A DNA stretch of 64,000 nucleotides from Golubevia sp. BC0850 (GCA_012976225.1 JAAVVG010000018.1:124001-188000); one strand, 5' to 3'; counted from the stretch's first letter, positions 32,852 to 45,523 are shown. The notes: generated by a model from the sequence alone, not told the origin. Numbers and translations are program-made.

Positions 32852-35800
32852 ATGGCCTCGACTTCCTCTTATTCCTCAACTCCTCTTCGATCCCGTGTAC
32901 CTACTTCAACTTCAAATTCAAGCTTACAAGATGATCCCTACTCTCAATCACCATCTCAAGCTCAATCTCAACCTCTGCTCTCAAACAGAACTACTTCTCT
33001 AAACACTTCTTCTGGATTGGCAAAACAGAAAGGTGGGAAGCATGGTGGTGTTTCAAACACTTCTCCTGCTTTGCTACCTCCGGCTGAGAAAGCTTTGCTG
33101 GTTCTCATAGCTCTACTTGCGGCAGTAGTCAGGTTTTGGAAGATCGGTCAGCCAAGTAGTGTAGTGTGAGTATAAAGATTGAGGAGGAATGGTAGAACGA
33201 AAGCTGGAGCGAGGCAACTCCTCTGAACGTGGGAATGTGCTTGAAAGAAAAGTATGAATGATTATGTTCTCTGTTATTTGAGGGCTACGTAGTCATCTCT
33301 ACCCTGTGGAGCACGTAGGACCGGACGGCAAGGCAGGCTGGGAGCCAGCGTGGGCGGTCCATCTCTCTAGATCGAAGCTGCTACTCTCAGGAAGATCGAT
33401 TTTCAATTAGAATTACATGTTAAATAGCGTAGCCCAAGGGTCGTCATCTCAGCGTCTAGATGGAGGAGTCTCGAGTTATTCCTTCTGCTGCTAAGTGAGG
33501 TCGGGCTCAGAGTGGAACGCAGACAGCTCCAAATTGTTCCCTTCCTCCCCAATGCCATTCAAGTCAAAAAATTTGGCTCAGACATGTGTTGAGCTACTGG
33601 AAGCGAGAGCTGTTTTCCAGTCTCTCAACTGACCTTCTGCACTTCTATCTTCGCCACCTTCTCTTGCTCTCCGACCTCAGATTCGATGAAGTTCACTTTG
33701 GAGGATTTGCTTCCAAATACATCAATCAGAAGTTCTTCATGGACGTACACCCTCCTTTGGCCAAGCTCATGATAGCAGGAACTGCTTATCTAGCTGGCTT
33801 CGATGGAAAATTTGACTTCAAGGATATCTCGAAGTGAGTTGTCGATCTGATCTCAATCGCAGAAAGGCTCATGGTTACTGGGCAATCAATCCAGAAAATC
33901 AGCTTCGGAAGGCTGACTTATATTTCTTCCTTTATCTCTTTGTCCTTCCTCCCACCTTCTCTTTGCGTGCCTCTCAGAGAGTATCTCATCGGAGACAATA
34001 CTCCAGTCCCATACGTAGCCATAAGATCCATGTGTGCTCTCTTAGGAACGCTCACAGTCCCGATCGCTTACCTTACGTTGAGAGCACTTTCATTAAGAGC
34101 CACTACAGCTCTGGTAGGAGCTTTGCTAGTCACTTTCGACAACGCTCTGATGACTCAATCGAGACACATTCTTCTGGATTCTCCTTTAATTTTCTTCACT
34201 GCCTTTACTATCTATGGTTGGGTCTCTTTCTGCAACGAGGAAAAAAGAGCTCCGTTCTCTAGAAGGTGGTGGGGATGGTTATCTCTCACTGGACTAAGTT
34301 TAGGAGCCGTCGCTTCTGTCAAATGGGTTGGACTCTTCACTATCTCAACTATCGGAATCTGTGTCATCATTCAACTCTGGGGTCATCTAGGAGACGTCAA
34401 ACAACCAATGTCGACTTTGGGAAAGCATTTCATCGCAAGATCCATTTGCTTAATCGGTCTTCCAATCTTCGTCTACCTCACTGCCTTTGCAATTCATCTT
34501 GGAGTTCTAGGAAGATCTGGAGAAGGAGATGGATTCATGTCTCCTGAATTCCAGCACACCTTGAGGGGTCATGGAATGCAGGACACCTACGCAGACGTCT
34601 CTCTCGGTTCCACGATCACTATCAAGCACAGGAACACCCAAGGTGGATACTTACATTCTCATCTTCATAATTACCCCACCGGATCTGGCCAACAGCAAAT
34701 CACTCTCTACCCTCATCGAGATGAGAACAACGAATGGTACGTCATCAAAGCTCCAGGTCCAGACGAGCCTCCTCCACCAACCGACGATCAAGGGGTCCCA
34801 CTCCCAACTGAAGGACCTCACGAGATAGAAAAGTACATGAACGTTCCAGTGGAGTACTTGAAGCATGGGATGGAAATCAGGTTGATTCACAGAAAGTCGG
34901 ACAAGAGATTGCACTCTCACGAGAGCAACCGACCTCCAGTCACAGAAGCCGATTACCAGAATGAAGTCACCGGGTATGGATTCCCTGGTTTTGCAGGAGA
35001 CAACAACGACAACTTCATGGTGGAAATCGACAAGGGAGATTCTGGTGACAGGGAAAGTTCTTCGAGAGTCAAAGCTCTTAGAACTACCTTCAGATTGAGA
35101 CATACTTTAACTGGATGCTACCTCTTCTCTCACAAGATTGCTCTTCCGGATTGGGGATTTGGTCAACAAGAAGTCACCTGTAACAAGAATCCTTCAAGAC
35201 CTAACTCCTTATGGTTTATCGAGACCAACACTCATCCTCAACTTGAAGCTGCTGTCGAAGGAAACAAGAAAAAAGCTCAAATGGTCAACTACAGAAGACC
35301 TGGATTCTTCGATAAGTTCTGGGAACTTCAAGGAGTCATGTGGGCTACCAATGCTGGATTGACCGACAGGCATGCCTACGATTCTAGACCAAAGAGCTGG
35401 CCTGTCTTGAGAAGGGGGATCAACTTCTGGAACAAGGAACATCGTCAAGTCTATCTCATGGGTAACCCTCTGATCTGGTGGGGAGCTACCGCCTCGATCA
35501 TGGCTTATTTGGGTGCTAGAGCCATCTTGATGCTAAGAGCTCAAAGAGGGAAAAAGGATTTCTACGACTGTGAGTGCGATTCGCCTTCTTGATCACCGAT
35601 TCTGGATTTTACTCTTCTGGATCTGATTCTGACTCATCTCCTTCTCCTCTTCCACCCTCTGCAGCTACTGTCGTATTCTACGATCAGACTTGCGGATTCC
35701 TCACTCTCGGTTGGGCCATGCACTACCTTCCCTTCCACGCCATGAATCGTCAACTCTTTATCCATCATTACCTTCCAGCCCTCTACTTCTCGATCTTGCT

Positions 35801-36491
35801 AATGTCCGTCATCTTCGACTTTATTACTTCAACCTTGAGACCAAGATTCCGTCTAGGAGCAGCTTTAGTCGTCATTCTGATTTCAATCCTGAGTTTCTCA
35901 CGATTCGCTCCTCTAGCTTACGCAGGAGATTGGACAGTCTCAGAATGTGAATCAGCAAGATGGTTGAAGACTTGGGATTTCGATTGCAGATCTTTCCCTC
36001 AAGATAGAAAAGATTACATCGAGAAGCATTTCCCTCCAGCCATTCATACCGTCCCTCATGTCAAGATCGGAGAAGACTCAAAAGCCAATGCAACTTCTGC
36101 TCCAACCAATGACGTTCCAGAACCAGGTCGTCATGCTTTCGAAAACGCACCTGCAAAAGCCTATCAATCTGATGGAATCGAACACGCTCAACAGGTTCAT
36201 CAAATCGATGTTGAAGAGGCTGAGAATTTGGTTCAAGCCGGAGAAGGAAAAGAGAAAGCTGAACCTACTAGATCTGTGGATCCTGAAGCTGTAGTTCCAG
36301 AAGGTTTGGATGCTGAACAATTTGAAGCTGCTATTCTCCAAGGAACTGCTAAAGCTGATTTAAGTGGGAAGGAAGAAAAAGTCAGGTCAGATGTTGGAGC
36401 TGATGGGAAACCAGCTCCTTCTCCTCATGCTGCTAAAGTCGTTGAAGCGCCGGCAGAAGACGATGATGTCAAGATCAGAAAAGAAGATTGA
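32852..36491 (+). CDS. Dolichyl-phosphate-mannose protein O-mannosyltransferase (PMT family)
   Basis: Four exons (32852-33165, 33681-33833, 33978-35569, 35665-36491) encode 961 residues. This ER multi-span enzyme moves mannose from Dol-P-Man to Ser/Thr of secretory proteins. After a Ser-rich cytosolic tail and first helix (ALLVLIALLAAVVRFWKIG), the lumenal loop holds the catalytic acidic pair in VVFDEVHFGGFASKYI, with FFMDVHPPLAKLMIAG next. Helices include ALLGTLTVPIAYLTLRALSL and LTGLSLGAVASVKWVGLFTI. A lumenal MIR region follows (TQGGYLHSHLHNYPTGSGQQ, HRKSDKRLHSH, LTGCYLFSH), then MGNPLIWWGA and MHYLPFHAMNRQLFIHHYLP. A long acidic, Ala/Glu/Pro-rich cytosolic tail of about 170 residues ends KIRKED. 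The subfamily (PMT1, 2 or 4) is not certain by eye. Intron 1 is 515 nt and locally GC-rich. Confidence 0.9.
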
Positions 36492-36887
36492 TTGAGAAGT
36501 GGATAGAACAGAAATGAAGGGAAGGGAAGGCTGGGAAGCAGAAATGGATTGATCAGATGATGAAAACCAATTGTGGACTCTCTTGTTAGTTTCTGTTTCT
36601 TTGTTTTGTTTGCAATTTCGTTCCTTTTTGAAAACGAGTAGAGACGATGGAGTGTCTGAAGTTGCCAGGGTGCCAAAGTCCGAGCGGCTGAACAAAATTC
36701 GGAATGGAGAAGGATTTCTAAAGCTGCTGGTATGAACGATTTACAATTTATTCGAAAATGAGAGAGAGAGCGGAAGCAAACCAGCTGGATTTCGCTGCAC
36801 TTCTGGCTTTCCATCTTCTCTACCCAAGTCTAGATCGGACCCAGTACAAATTCGTTCAAGATTTCGTTGTGAAGTCATGTTATTCAA
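36492..36887. other. Convergent 3' flank
   Basis: Between the stops of the O-mannosyltransferase and lipase genes. Only shadow frames are visible. Confidence 0.5.
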
Positions 36888-39268
36888 TCATATAGAGACT
36901 AGCTCTCCTTCTACCGCTTTTCCATTTCCATTCTCTTCCTTGAGGTGACCGTTTCCGTTTGCTTTCTGAGATTTGAGGTTAGATCCAGAGGCCTCGGCTT
37001 CCAATTCTTCTGGATAACGAGGTCTAGTCTTCTCGATGTCTTCCAGTAGATCCAAGAAGCACCATTCCACAGCGTCTGCCGCCCAGAAATGATCGCAGTG
37101 CTATGGCGTAGTAGAGAGGTCGTAAGTAGAAGAAATTCGGGTCAGAAAAACGAGTCTTTAAGATCTAGTCAGAGTCTTTGGTACCAACTCACCTCAGCTT
37201 CTTCCTGCCTCTTGGCTCTGATCAACTTAACGTCTGTCTCTTGATTTTCGAGTCTGTCCAGCAATGGATCAGTTAAAACTAGGAAATCCATTCCTCCACT
37301 GAAGATAGATAGAGGTGGGAACCTATGATCGAACCATTTCTCTTGAGAAGGATCTAGAATGCAACCTCTTGTTGCGAATCCATTCTTTCCAGCCCTGGAA
37401 GGAAAGGGACCGAAGGGAGATTTCAAACATCGGAGAAAGAGAAGGTGAGCTGACCCTTGAAGTTTGGATGAGTCAGAGGGAACGACGGAGGAAGAAACTC
37501 ACCACCAATAAATACAAGCGGAAGAAACAGGTTGAGGAGTGAATCTAAACATTTTCGATTTCCTCCTCATTAACCAATTTGCATCTGTCCAAGCAAAGAG
37601 GAAAGCGAACATTTGATAACCCAAAAGAGCGTAAGGTAAAGCTGGAGTATAATCATAAGAATATTTCATCAAGGGAATGAAATCCAAAACCCCAAAGAAT
37701 CTCTTCCAAGTTTTCCATTCCAGATGTCGTAGAGTAGTGAAAGGGAAACAAGAAGTCAAAGGCCCGGCGTAAACTGCTGGAGCCAGAGCTCCAAAAAAGG
37801 TTAATTTCTCTCCCATTTCTGGAACCATTCCTCGAGAGAGGGAGATAAAAGCTGTACCATTTCCTTGGGAATGACCAATGAATGCGATCTAAGAGGGAGC
37901 GAGAGCAGTGGAGTTGAGTAAATGAGAGCTGCAAATGAGAAAGGTGTGGAAGAGATGCATCGAGGGTTTCGTTACGATTCTTACCTTCTCATATCCGGTG
38001 GTCTTGCACACGAAGTCCACCAAAGCTGGAAGATCATAGATCGCCAATTCTCGAATGTTGTAGTCTGGGAATCAATTTGAAGAAGTGAAAGTGAGATTTC
38101 AGAGTTAGCAAACCCTAGACGGATCGCCTTCTCGAATTTGAATGCATCTACTCACCCCAGAATCTTGGATCTTTCCTGCTCAATGTCTCGTGACCCATAT
38201 CAAAGACTCCTCTATTGTTTCCCAGGAAGACTTGATATCCTCCCTGTCTAGCTAACCAGAAAGCCAACGATCTGTCCTCAGAAGTGACAAAAGATCCTGA
38301 AGACTGGAACAATCCGTGCATGATCAAGACAGGAAATCCACCTGGAGGGAAAGTTAGTTAAACAGAAAATGACCATTATCAATACAATTATGAGTCAACG
38401 CAGAAAAGAGAGAGCAGCAATCTCAAACTCACCTCTCCCATCTGAATGTTTCTCTCCCTTCCTCTTCGGATCAATCACTCTATTCACTCTCAAATGATAC
38501 CCATCCTTAGTCTTGGCAGTCTCGTTAACGATCTCAAACCCACAACTACTAGCATAATACCTAACATCTTTCAGCAGCTTCTCCTTCTTCCATTTCTTTG
38601 GATCATCCCATTCATACTGATCTTCCGAGTTGGTCTTTGGACCCAAACCCAACATACTAGGTAGACTAGCCAAGAGTCTAACTGATAGAGCCCAAATGAC
38701 CACCAAGATCAAAAAGAAGGAAGAAAGAGCATTGGCTAAAGTCTGAGAGAAGAGTAAACGAGTTCTTGAGATGATGGTTGGAGATCCATAGGCTTGACCA
38801 AAACCTCCTCTGATAGCGAAGATGGAGGCTATCGATTGAGTGGAATCGGTTTGAGATGGCTCTGTTTTTAGAGTGAAAAGAGAATTCATGAGCTCTTTCT
38901 TCTAATGATGCACTCTGCTTTGCTATCTATCAGCCCCCTCTCTCTCCTCCACCATAGATGCCACCGCCCTGCTATAGAGACAACTCACGTTCGAAGCCAG
39001 TTCCAACTTTTGAGTACAAGCTACTACCACTGATAGCTTCTAAACTAGGTTTATCAACTCTCACCCTCATTGAAGCAGCACTTCCTGGTCTGCTGATAGG
39101 AGTTCCATCTATGGAACCATTACGTTTGTTTGGGTTTAAAGGAGCTAAGGAATCTGGTAGAGCTGAAGCTTCTCCTCTTGATTCATAATCTATTAACTTC
39201 CCTTCTGTTGAAACTGTGGAATTTGAGGGAAGTGAGTACGGAGAAGGAGATCCAGATCTTGAAGACAT
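36888..39268 (-). CDS. Steryl-ester/acid lipase (alpha/beta hydrolase, Tgl1/Yeh-like)
   Basis: Seven exons (39268-38989, about 38894-38433, 38341-38156, 38064-37985, 37888-37503, 37394-37193, 37100-36888) encode about 602 residues. It should hydrolyse steryl esters or triacylglycerol at lipid droplets or the plasma membrane. A Ser/Pro-rich N-terminus precedes one membrane segment (SSFFLILVVIWALSV), as in Yeh-type enzymes. The lipase domain has YYASSCGFEIVNETAKTKDG, then FPVLIMHGLFQSSGSFV with the oxyanion-hole HG, WLARQGGYQVFLGNNRG, and the nucleophile elbow GHSQG (Ser about 343). The acid is probably Asp in SGGMDFLVLTDP, and the histidine lies in HCDHFWAADAVEW (about 533). The acceptor chosen for exon 2 (AAAG) is the weakest join. 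Confidence 0.88.
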
Positions 39269-39998
39269 CCTGAGGGATTAGGGTAGGACCGTACGTTAGG
39301 GTAGATTCAACTTGACTTGGTCTACCCTCAACGTATCAATTTCGAATAGAACTAGATAGCTTTGACAATTAAGGGTTGGCTTTTGAAGACTTCGCTTTTC
39401 TGAAATCCAGAGGGGTGTGTGGGTTTGGTAACAGCAGCTCGCAATGAAGTTTTCTCCTTATCGCACAACAAGCTTTCTTGCATTCTTCGAGCCGACTTGA
39501 ACGTAAGCATCTACATCAAGAACAATCAGAGGTAAGATCTTTCTACCTGAAACAGAATAATTCCAAGTCATTTTCGTTTGCCTGATTCTCTATCGTTTCT
39601 CTCCTCAAATTTCTCATTTCGTGGGCTGAGATGGCTATAGTTTGCAACCGCTCGACCTTGGTCCAATAGGGTCTTGCGCGAGATCAGAGCTGGAATTGAC
39701 GTTGGAGAACATAAGTTGACAACCTCCATTCTCCATCTTATCAAAGCTTTTGAGTGTAACAACACTGGCGGATGTAAGGCTGCGTCGGCTTGATTCTATC
39801 AGCCTCAGTGACCCAAGGAGCAGGCAAGAACTTTGAAAGTAATTGAAAGTAAGGCCTGACGGATGTTTGATTGATGAAGATCGTTGACAACGAAAAGGTG
39901 ACAAAGGAGAACCGTACAGAAAATAGAGCCACAGAGATGATACAGAGAGAAATGAGTTGCTTCTTCAGCTTAATCTACACAATCAAAAATTCCAGAGT
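39269..39998. other. Intergenic gap
   Basis: Lipase promoter region and the 3' flank of the small secreted protein gene. The short minus-strand frames here are not supported. Confidence 0.45.
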
Positions 39999-40589
39999 TC
40001 AGAATTTGTTATAACCAGCAGAGTGACGGATCTTGTTAAGGTCTCCATTTCCGAGTTGGTCTTGTCCACCGCAGTTGGTTACATCAGAGGTGCCGAAGTG
40101 CTTCTTGCTGTAGAGAGCGCAGGTCTGTGACATAGGAGGAGGTACGAGAAAAAGTGATTAGTATTGTGATTCAGAGTCAAGCTGATGATAAGATGGTGGT
40201 GGAAGAAGTATACTCACTATCCCATCTTCCTTGGCCGAGTTGAAGTCGACGTAGGTGTTGACAAACTGGCACCCTGAGACTGAGGCTGTAGAGATCAGGA
40301 AAGAGATGGACTTGATTAGAATCAGGCCAAGAATGAGATCTAATCTCTACATCGCGAACCCTCTGATCCTTCGTCATCACCACCTCTACTTACAACAGAA
40401 TTTCCAGCATTCAGCGAGTGAGCCTTTGATAGCATAGGTCATGTAGTCAGGAGCTTGAGTAGAGCAAGTCTTCTCAAAGAATGAGCCGATGTAGAATACG
40501 GTGCGTTCCTCCAGGGCTGGCGCAGCAGAGACCAAGCTGCAAGAGGTGGCGATGAGAAGAAGAGAGGCGAGGGTGGCGGTGAATTGCAT
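39999..40589 (-). CDS. Small cysteine-rich secreted protein (PAN/apple-like)
   Basis: Three exons (40589-40394, 40285-40218, 40124-39999) encode 129 residues. A signal peptide (FTATLASLLLIATSCSLVSA) is followed by APALEER, a likely dibasic-type processing region. The mature chain of about 105 residues has seven cysteines, in KTCSTQAPDYM, LAECWKFCCSSVSGCQF, ITCALYS and VTNCGGQDQLG. The spacing CxxxCC...C...FVNTYVDFN...CALYS resembles apple/PAN-type domains seen in many fungal secreted proteins; that assignment is by pattern only. A strong TATA box (40724-40731) lies 135 bp upstream, consistent with an inducible secreted protein. It could be an effector-like or wall-associated protein; function unknown. 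Confidence 0.8.
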
Positions 40590-41519
40590 CTTGAGAGTTG
40601 AATGAAGGGTTGATGGAGGGTTTGAGAGACTGGAGATGAGCTGATGAGTTGATTGAAGATGAGAAAAGTTTGTTGGACTGAGGAAGCTGAAAAGAATGGG
40701 ACATTTGACGCTACTTTTATACCTTTCCGTCAAGCATCAAGGAAAGGAGTCGATCGAATCGACTGCACTCAAAGCAGTGAGACTCTTTGTGTGAAACCTG
40801 ACCTCAGGGACTGGAAATAAGGAGGTTCAATCAATTTTCGCTTCTCGTTATCGTGGAGATAGTATGCGGGTAGAGCTTCACAACAAACAAGGGGTGAGAC
40901 ACGTCTTCAGGAACGTCGACGACAAGCGCCCTCAAGACTTTGCAAGCACGAAAAGTTCTTTCTTCCCGGAACAGAAACTCGAGTTGGATGCATCCAGCCT
41001 CAAAGTGTGAGATGGAGGATAGATGAGTGTTTGCAAGCTGCATCCGACGAGATGTTGACGCTGCTGGTTTCTAGGTCCCGTTTCTCAGACCCGCATCGGG
41101 TAGGATAGCTTTTGCCCCCATGAAAGAGCAGTGGAGCGAATAAGCATGCTAAAATTCAAGATATCTGGTCAATTCAAACCTTCAAAAGGGGAAGAAGAGA
41201 TGTCTTCGCTTTCCACTTTCCGATTCCAAAAGAAGTCGACGACGACGAAGTTCCTGACCTCCTTGACACTCAATCTCCATCGTAGTTTGTTCCTTTTCCA
41301 TGAGTTCAATGAAGCAGTTTTTTCTTAATTCTTTCTCGTCGCAATTGAAGAAATTAAGAGAGACATACGAACTCTTGGTTGCAAGAAGAGAGAAATGTGA
41401 CAGGCAAAAGAGAGGATTTGAAGTTTAGAGACTAGGAATACAGAAAAGCAAAGAGACTTTCAAAAAGAATTCCAAGCCAGGAATGTCAGCGCTCACCAAA
41501 GTTATTGAGAAACAAACCT
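40590..41519. other. Intergenic gap
   Basis: Holds the TATA box above and the 3' flank of the F-box remnant. Otherwise nothing is supported. Confidence 0.45.
40724..40731 (-). promoter_or_regulatory. TATA box of the small secreted protein gene
   Basis: TATAAAAG on the minus strand, in GGAAAGGTATAAAAGTAG, 135 bp upstream of the ATG at 40589. Confidence 0.65.
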
Positions 41520-42639
41520 TCAAACCTCAACTTCCCATGCTGGCTCTAGATTCCCATTAGCAAGCTCTCCAACTAAGCCCCTACATTCTTCTGTATATTC
41601 AGTAGATAGATGTTCAAACTTTATGATTAACTTGTTGAGAGACTGAAACTTGATCCCTTCCACTTCCAATCCAGCATCTACGTTTTCCCTCCTTAACTTC
41701 AGGTAGTCTAGAAGTTCCTCCCTAGCGTCGTCAAACATGAGGGATCCATCGCATCTGAAAACTGTGAGATCAGCACATTGACCGTCCCAACGTTCAAGCC
41801 TTCCACTTTATTGGATCCAGAGCATAGAGATCTGAGGTAATCGGAAGTCACACTGCTCCAAGTAAAGCTTCAAAGCGGAAGGAGCTCTCAGCCAGGCAGG
41901 AAGCCGAGCCATGGACTCGTTCAGTTCCAAAACCTCCAAGTTAAGTAGATACAATGGAGAGAGTTGACCGTCCTCGTTTGCTAGCATCAATCGGAGATGC
42001 TATATGGAAGTTCGAGAATTGACGAGGAGGTTTCTCCATACCGAATGGCTCATCCACCCTCCCACTGAGGGGGACGTAATGTTTTTGTAAATCTGGATTT
42101 GCTTAGAGGGATTCCTGATAAATCGGTCTAGATGAAGAACTTGAAGAGACCCAGGTCCAAGTTCAGATTTCCTGACAAGATGAAACATCGTACGATTGAA
42201 ACACTCCGGCCTTGTCGCTCTAAATTCAACTGATTTGGGGGACTTCAGGACAATTGACTGTAGAAAGCTCAGGTAGGTCGAATCAGCGGGGCCGTCGTAT
42301 AGGAGCTCGATGGTTTGAAGAGTTTGATTTGACTTGTGAAGAGGTTTGATCAGTCTGCTCAATTCCTTCCTTTCTCGAATTGAAAGCCTGGTGAAATTCA
42401 AAGAGACCCTCTCTAGAGTTAAACCACTATTCTCATCAAATTGTTCGATAAACGATTGGAATCGGTTAAAAAAAGTTCACCCTGAGCTCCACAATTCTCC
42501 AGAACGATCGATTTTGATTCGCCAGCTTTAACCATAACTTGCAGACCTCTCTTGCTCTGAAGACTCCTTTGGAAGATTCAAGAAATTTGATTACAGAGAT
42601 GAGTGTCTCTTAAGGTAAGGCGTCGTTGATGTTGCTCAT
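41520..42639 (-). pseudogene. F-box/leucine-rich-repeat protein gene, inactivated
   Basis: From an ATG at 42639 the frame gives MSNINDALP, then an in-frame TAA (42610-42612) where F-box proteins usually have Glu or another residue, then a clear F-box continuation: ETLISVIKFLESSKGVFRAR and EVCKLWLKLANQNRSFWRIV. After LRVNF a run of seven A/T pairs (42468-42474) forces a one-base frame change. The long remaining frame has LRR-like segments (LQTIELLYDG, LNLEVLELNESMARLP, LKLYLEQCDFRLPQISML) and is broken by in-frame TAG codons at 42000-42002 and 41808-41810 before ending after AWEVEV at 41520. All parts after the run share one frame, so decay looks recent. F-box proteins are substrate adaptors of SCF ubiquitin ligases. 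The sequence could instead be read through or mis-assembled, but four independent faults make that unlikely. Confidence 0.8.
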
Positions 42640-43044
42640 CGTTCAGTTGAAGGCTGAAGGGCGAAAAGAGAGAGAAAAAGCTGAGGATCGGAGATTTGGA
42701 TTGAGGTTATTGAACAATCGAAAGGATCTCAATGAACCGATGAAGGACGAAGAACGAAGAACGAAGAATCAAGATCGGAAGCCAAGAATCGAATCCAAGC
42801 GGGGTGAAGTGATGACTAGAAAGGTCCAGCTTATGTAGATTGAGATAAAACAGAAAGAAAAGATAAGAAGAAGACCAAGAAAGGAAAGGGAGGGCGAGTG
42901 ACTGACGAACGTTGGGTTGGCTTGCTTCAGCGCTTCAGACTGGCGGATCCCGGCTATAAATGGAGCTACTGCCGAAAGAGATATTTGCCACACCACACCT
43001 TTTTCCTCTTTACTCCTCTCGAAAAACATCATCTCATTTCAATC
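42640..43044. other. Acyl-CoA oxidase promoter region
   Basis: Purine-rich left part, then a clean core promoter. The overlapping small frames on both strands are shadows. Confidence 0.5.
42955..42960 (+). promoter_or_regulatory. TATA box of the acyl-CoA oxidase gene
   Basis: TATAAA in the context CGGCTATAAATGG, 85-90 bp before the start codon. Confidence 0.6.
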
Positions 43045-45523
43045 ATGGATAATCAAATGAAACCAGAATCACGGCAACCACTGGACATGGCATTCGAAAG
43101 GCAGAGATCTAGTTTATCCCCAGATTCTCTATCATGCTTATTCTCTGGATCAAAACAAGCCAGAGATAATCAAAGATTCCTCTTCTCTCTCATAAAATCA
43201 GATTCAACTCTCAATTCCAGTATCTCAACTTCTTCTCCTTCACCTTCACCTTTCTCAAAAGATTTACTCCCCTTTCAATCCAGAATGGAGAGATTTCAAT
43301 CAGGTCAAAAAACATCTGTAGCCTATCTTGAACTTCGCAATCAACAAGGTTTATCCAAACCAGATAGAGATAAGTTAAGATTATTCACAGATGTTTATTT
43401 AAGTGTTCAAGTTCATGAATCTATGGGTCATCCAACCCTTATGAACCAATCGGATGAGAATCAGTGGAACCAGTGGAAGGACAATGTCATCAATGGTAAA
43501 TGGATAGTTTCATATGCTCAAACTGAGATAGCTCATGGAAGTAACTTGAGTGGACTTAGAACTACTGCTACTTTGGCAAAGGATGGACAGAGCTGGATTA
43601 TCAACACTCCAGAAATGAGTGCTGGTAAAGCGTGGATCGGAGGATCGGGTTTATCTGCTACCGTGAGTGCTGTTTATCCTTTTCTTTGGCTACATAAGAG
43701 TAGAAAGAATTACAGATCTAGGAATTGGATTTGCTAGGAGGAATCAGACGCCAGTGACAAACGAGGAGAAGTAGGTAGCTCACCTTCAGGCCTTCCCGCC
43801 TCTCTCTCCCTCTCCCTCTGCCCTCTCTCCACCTCCGACAGCACGCCGTGGTTCTGGCCAACCTGGTCATCAAAGACAAATCTCATGGAATGCACCCTTT
43901 CCTAGTCCCTCTTCGTTCTCTTCAAGATCACACTCTACTTCCAGGTGTAATAATCATTGACATGGGACCAAAATTAGGAGTTCCATCAATGGATAATGGT
44001 TGTCTTTGGTTCATTTCAGTTTCAATTCCAAGAACCAATCTACTAGGAAAATTCCAATCAGTTTCATCTTCAGGAGAATATAAGCTTTTAAATCAAGAAT
44101 CAAAGATTTTAACAAGAGGAACTATGACATTAGTAAGAGTTGGATTATGTGAGATCGCAGCTTTACATTTATCTAGGGGTACCTTAATAGCAATTAGATA
44201 TGCTTGTATTAGAAGACAGGGTAAAGCTATTCTAACTCTCAATGAGAGAGGTGAGAAAGTGATTATGGAGCCCAAGATCATTGATTATCCGAGTGTTCAA
44301 CAAAGACTGTTTACTGCTTTGGCTACTAGTTGGGCTTTGACTATTTTGGGAAGACATCTTAGAGGGATTTATAATGTCATGACTGAGGAGTTGACAAAAA
44401 CTGGGAAATCGAATTTACTTCCTGTGGTTCATGGTTTCACTTCGGTTTTGAAACCTACTACTACTTTACTTAGTGTTGAAGGGATTGAAAGGTGCAGAAG
44501 AAGTATGGGAGGTCATGGTTATAGTAAAAGTGCTGGGTTTGAGTATGCTACTGATCAGCCAATGGGTTCGTAGCAGAAAAGAGAAGAAAGAGGAAGTTGG
44601 TCTCTATTGAATCTCGCCAGCTCACCCTTCCTTTTTCTCTTTTCATTCTGACAGCTGGATTGACGTACGAAGGAGATACGTATCTCCTACTTTCTCAACC
44701 TGCTGCAAACTTCTTGGTCAAACAATTCACCCAATCCAAGTCATCTACTCCAGTTCTTCCAGAGCTAAAGTTCTTCACTTCGACGAAGACTTCATTTTCT
44801 GGACTCAAGGAGTCCGATTTTCTAAATGGAGAATGTCAGCTAGAAATCTTAGGATCTGTGGTGAGGAAGTTGATCGAAGAACTGTCTTCTCTACGAAGGT
44901 CCAGCAAGGAAGAGCTTTCTGAAGAAGATCAGAAAGTCCGAGATCATTTAGACAATTCGATTTCCGTGCGAGCTTCTCTAACTTATGGAAATTATCTGAT
45001 CCTATTCGCCTTCAACTCCTACATCTCAAAATTAATCTCAAATCCATCTACCTTTTCTAAATCTTTCACTTCAACTTCTTCATCAATTTTCCAAAACCAT
45101 CTCTCGTCACTTCAAAACCTCCGATCAATTTTATGTGTAGAAACTTGTCTCTTAAGTTCATCTCTTTCTGATCTCCTAACCTATTCCATTCTAGATGGTT
45201 CTCAAATTTCGATTCTCAGAAAAATCTCTGCCAGACTTCTTACTCAGATAAGACCTGATGCTTTGCTTTTAGCTGAGGCTTGTGATTTGGATGATGAATA
45301 TTTAGCAAGTCCTTTGGGAAGTAGAGATGGAAGAGCTTACGAAAGGTTTGTGGATTGGATGAAGAAAGAACCGCTGAATCAGAGAGGTGAAAATGGTGGG
45401 AGAGATGAAAATGGAGTCGTCAAGGGATATCAGGATGGGATTGGTAGATTGATTAGAGGTGAAATTGATAGGTTTGATGAAGGGATGGAGGAGAAAAGGA
45501 ATAGGATCTCGAGTAGACTGTAA
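43045..45523 (+). CDS. Peroxisomal acyl-CoA oxidase
   Basis: Three exons (43045-43662, 43842-44565, 44655-45523) encode 736 residues, the normal size. It catalyses the first, H2O2-producing step of peroxisomal beta-oxidation with FAD. Seen are MAFERQRSSLSPDSLSCLFS at the N-terminus, the flavin and substrate region YAQTEIAHGSNLSGLRTTAT, WIGGSGLSATHAVVLANLVI across intron 1, HGMHPFLVPLRS, MGPKLGVPSMDNGCLWF, QRLFTALATSWALTILGR, and the catalytic-base region SVEGIERCRRSMGGHGYSK followed by AGLTYEGDTYLLLSQPA. The protein ends in Ser-Arg-Leu, a PTS1 signal. The intron 2 donor is an atypical GTTCGT, but the join restores the family sequence. The 3' end faces REC8 with about 250 bp between stops. Confidence 0.95.
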
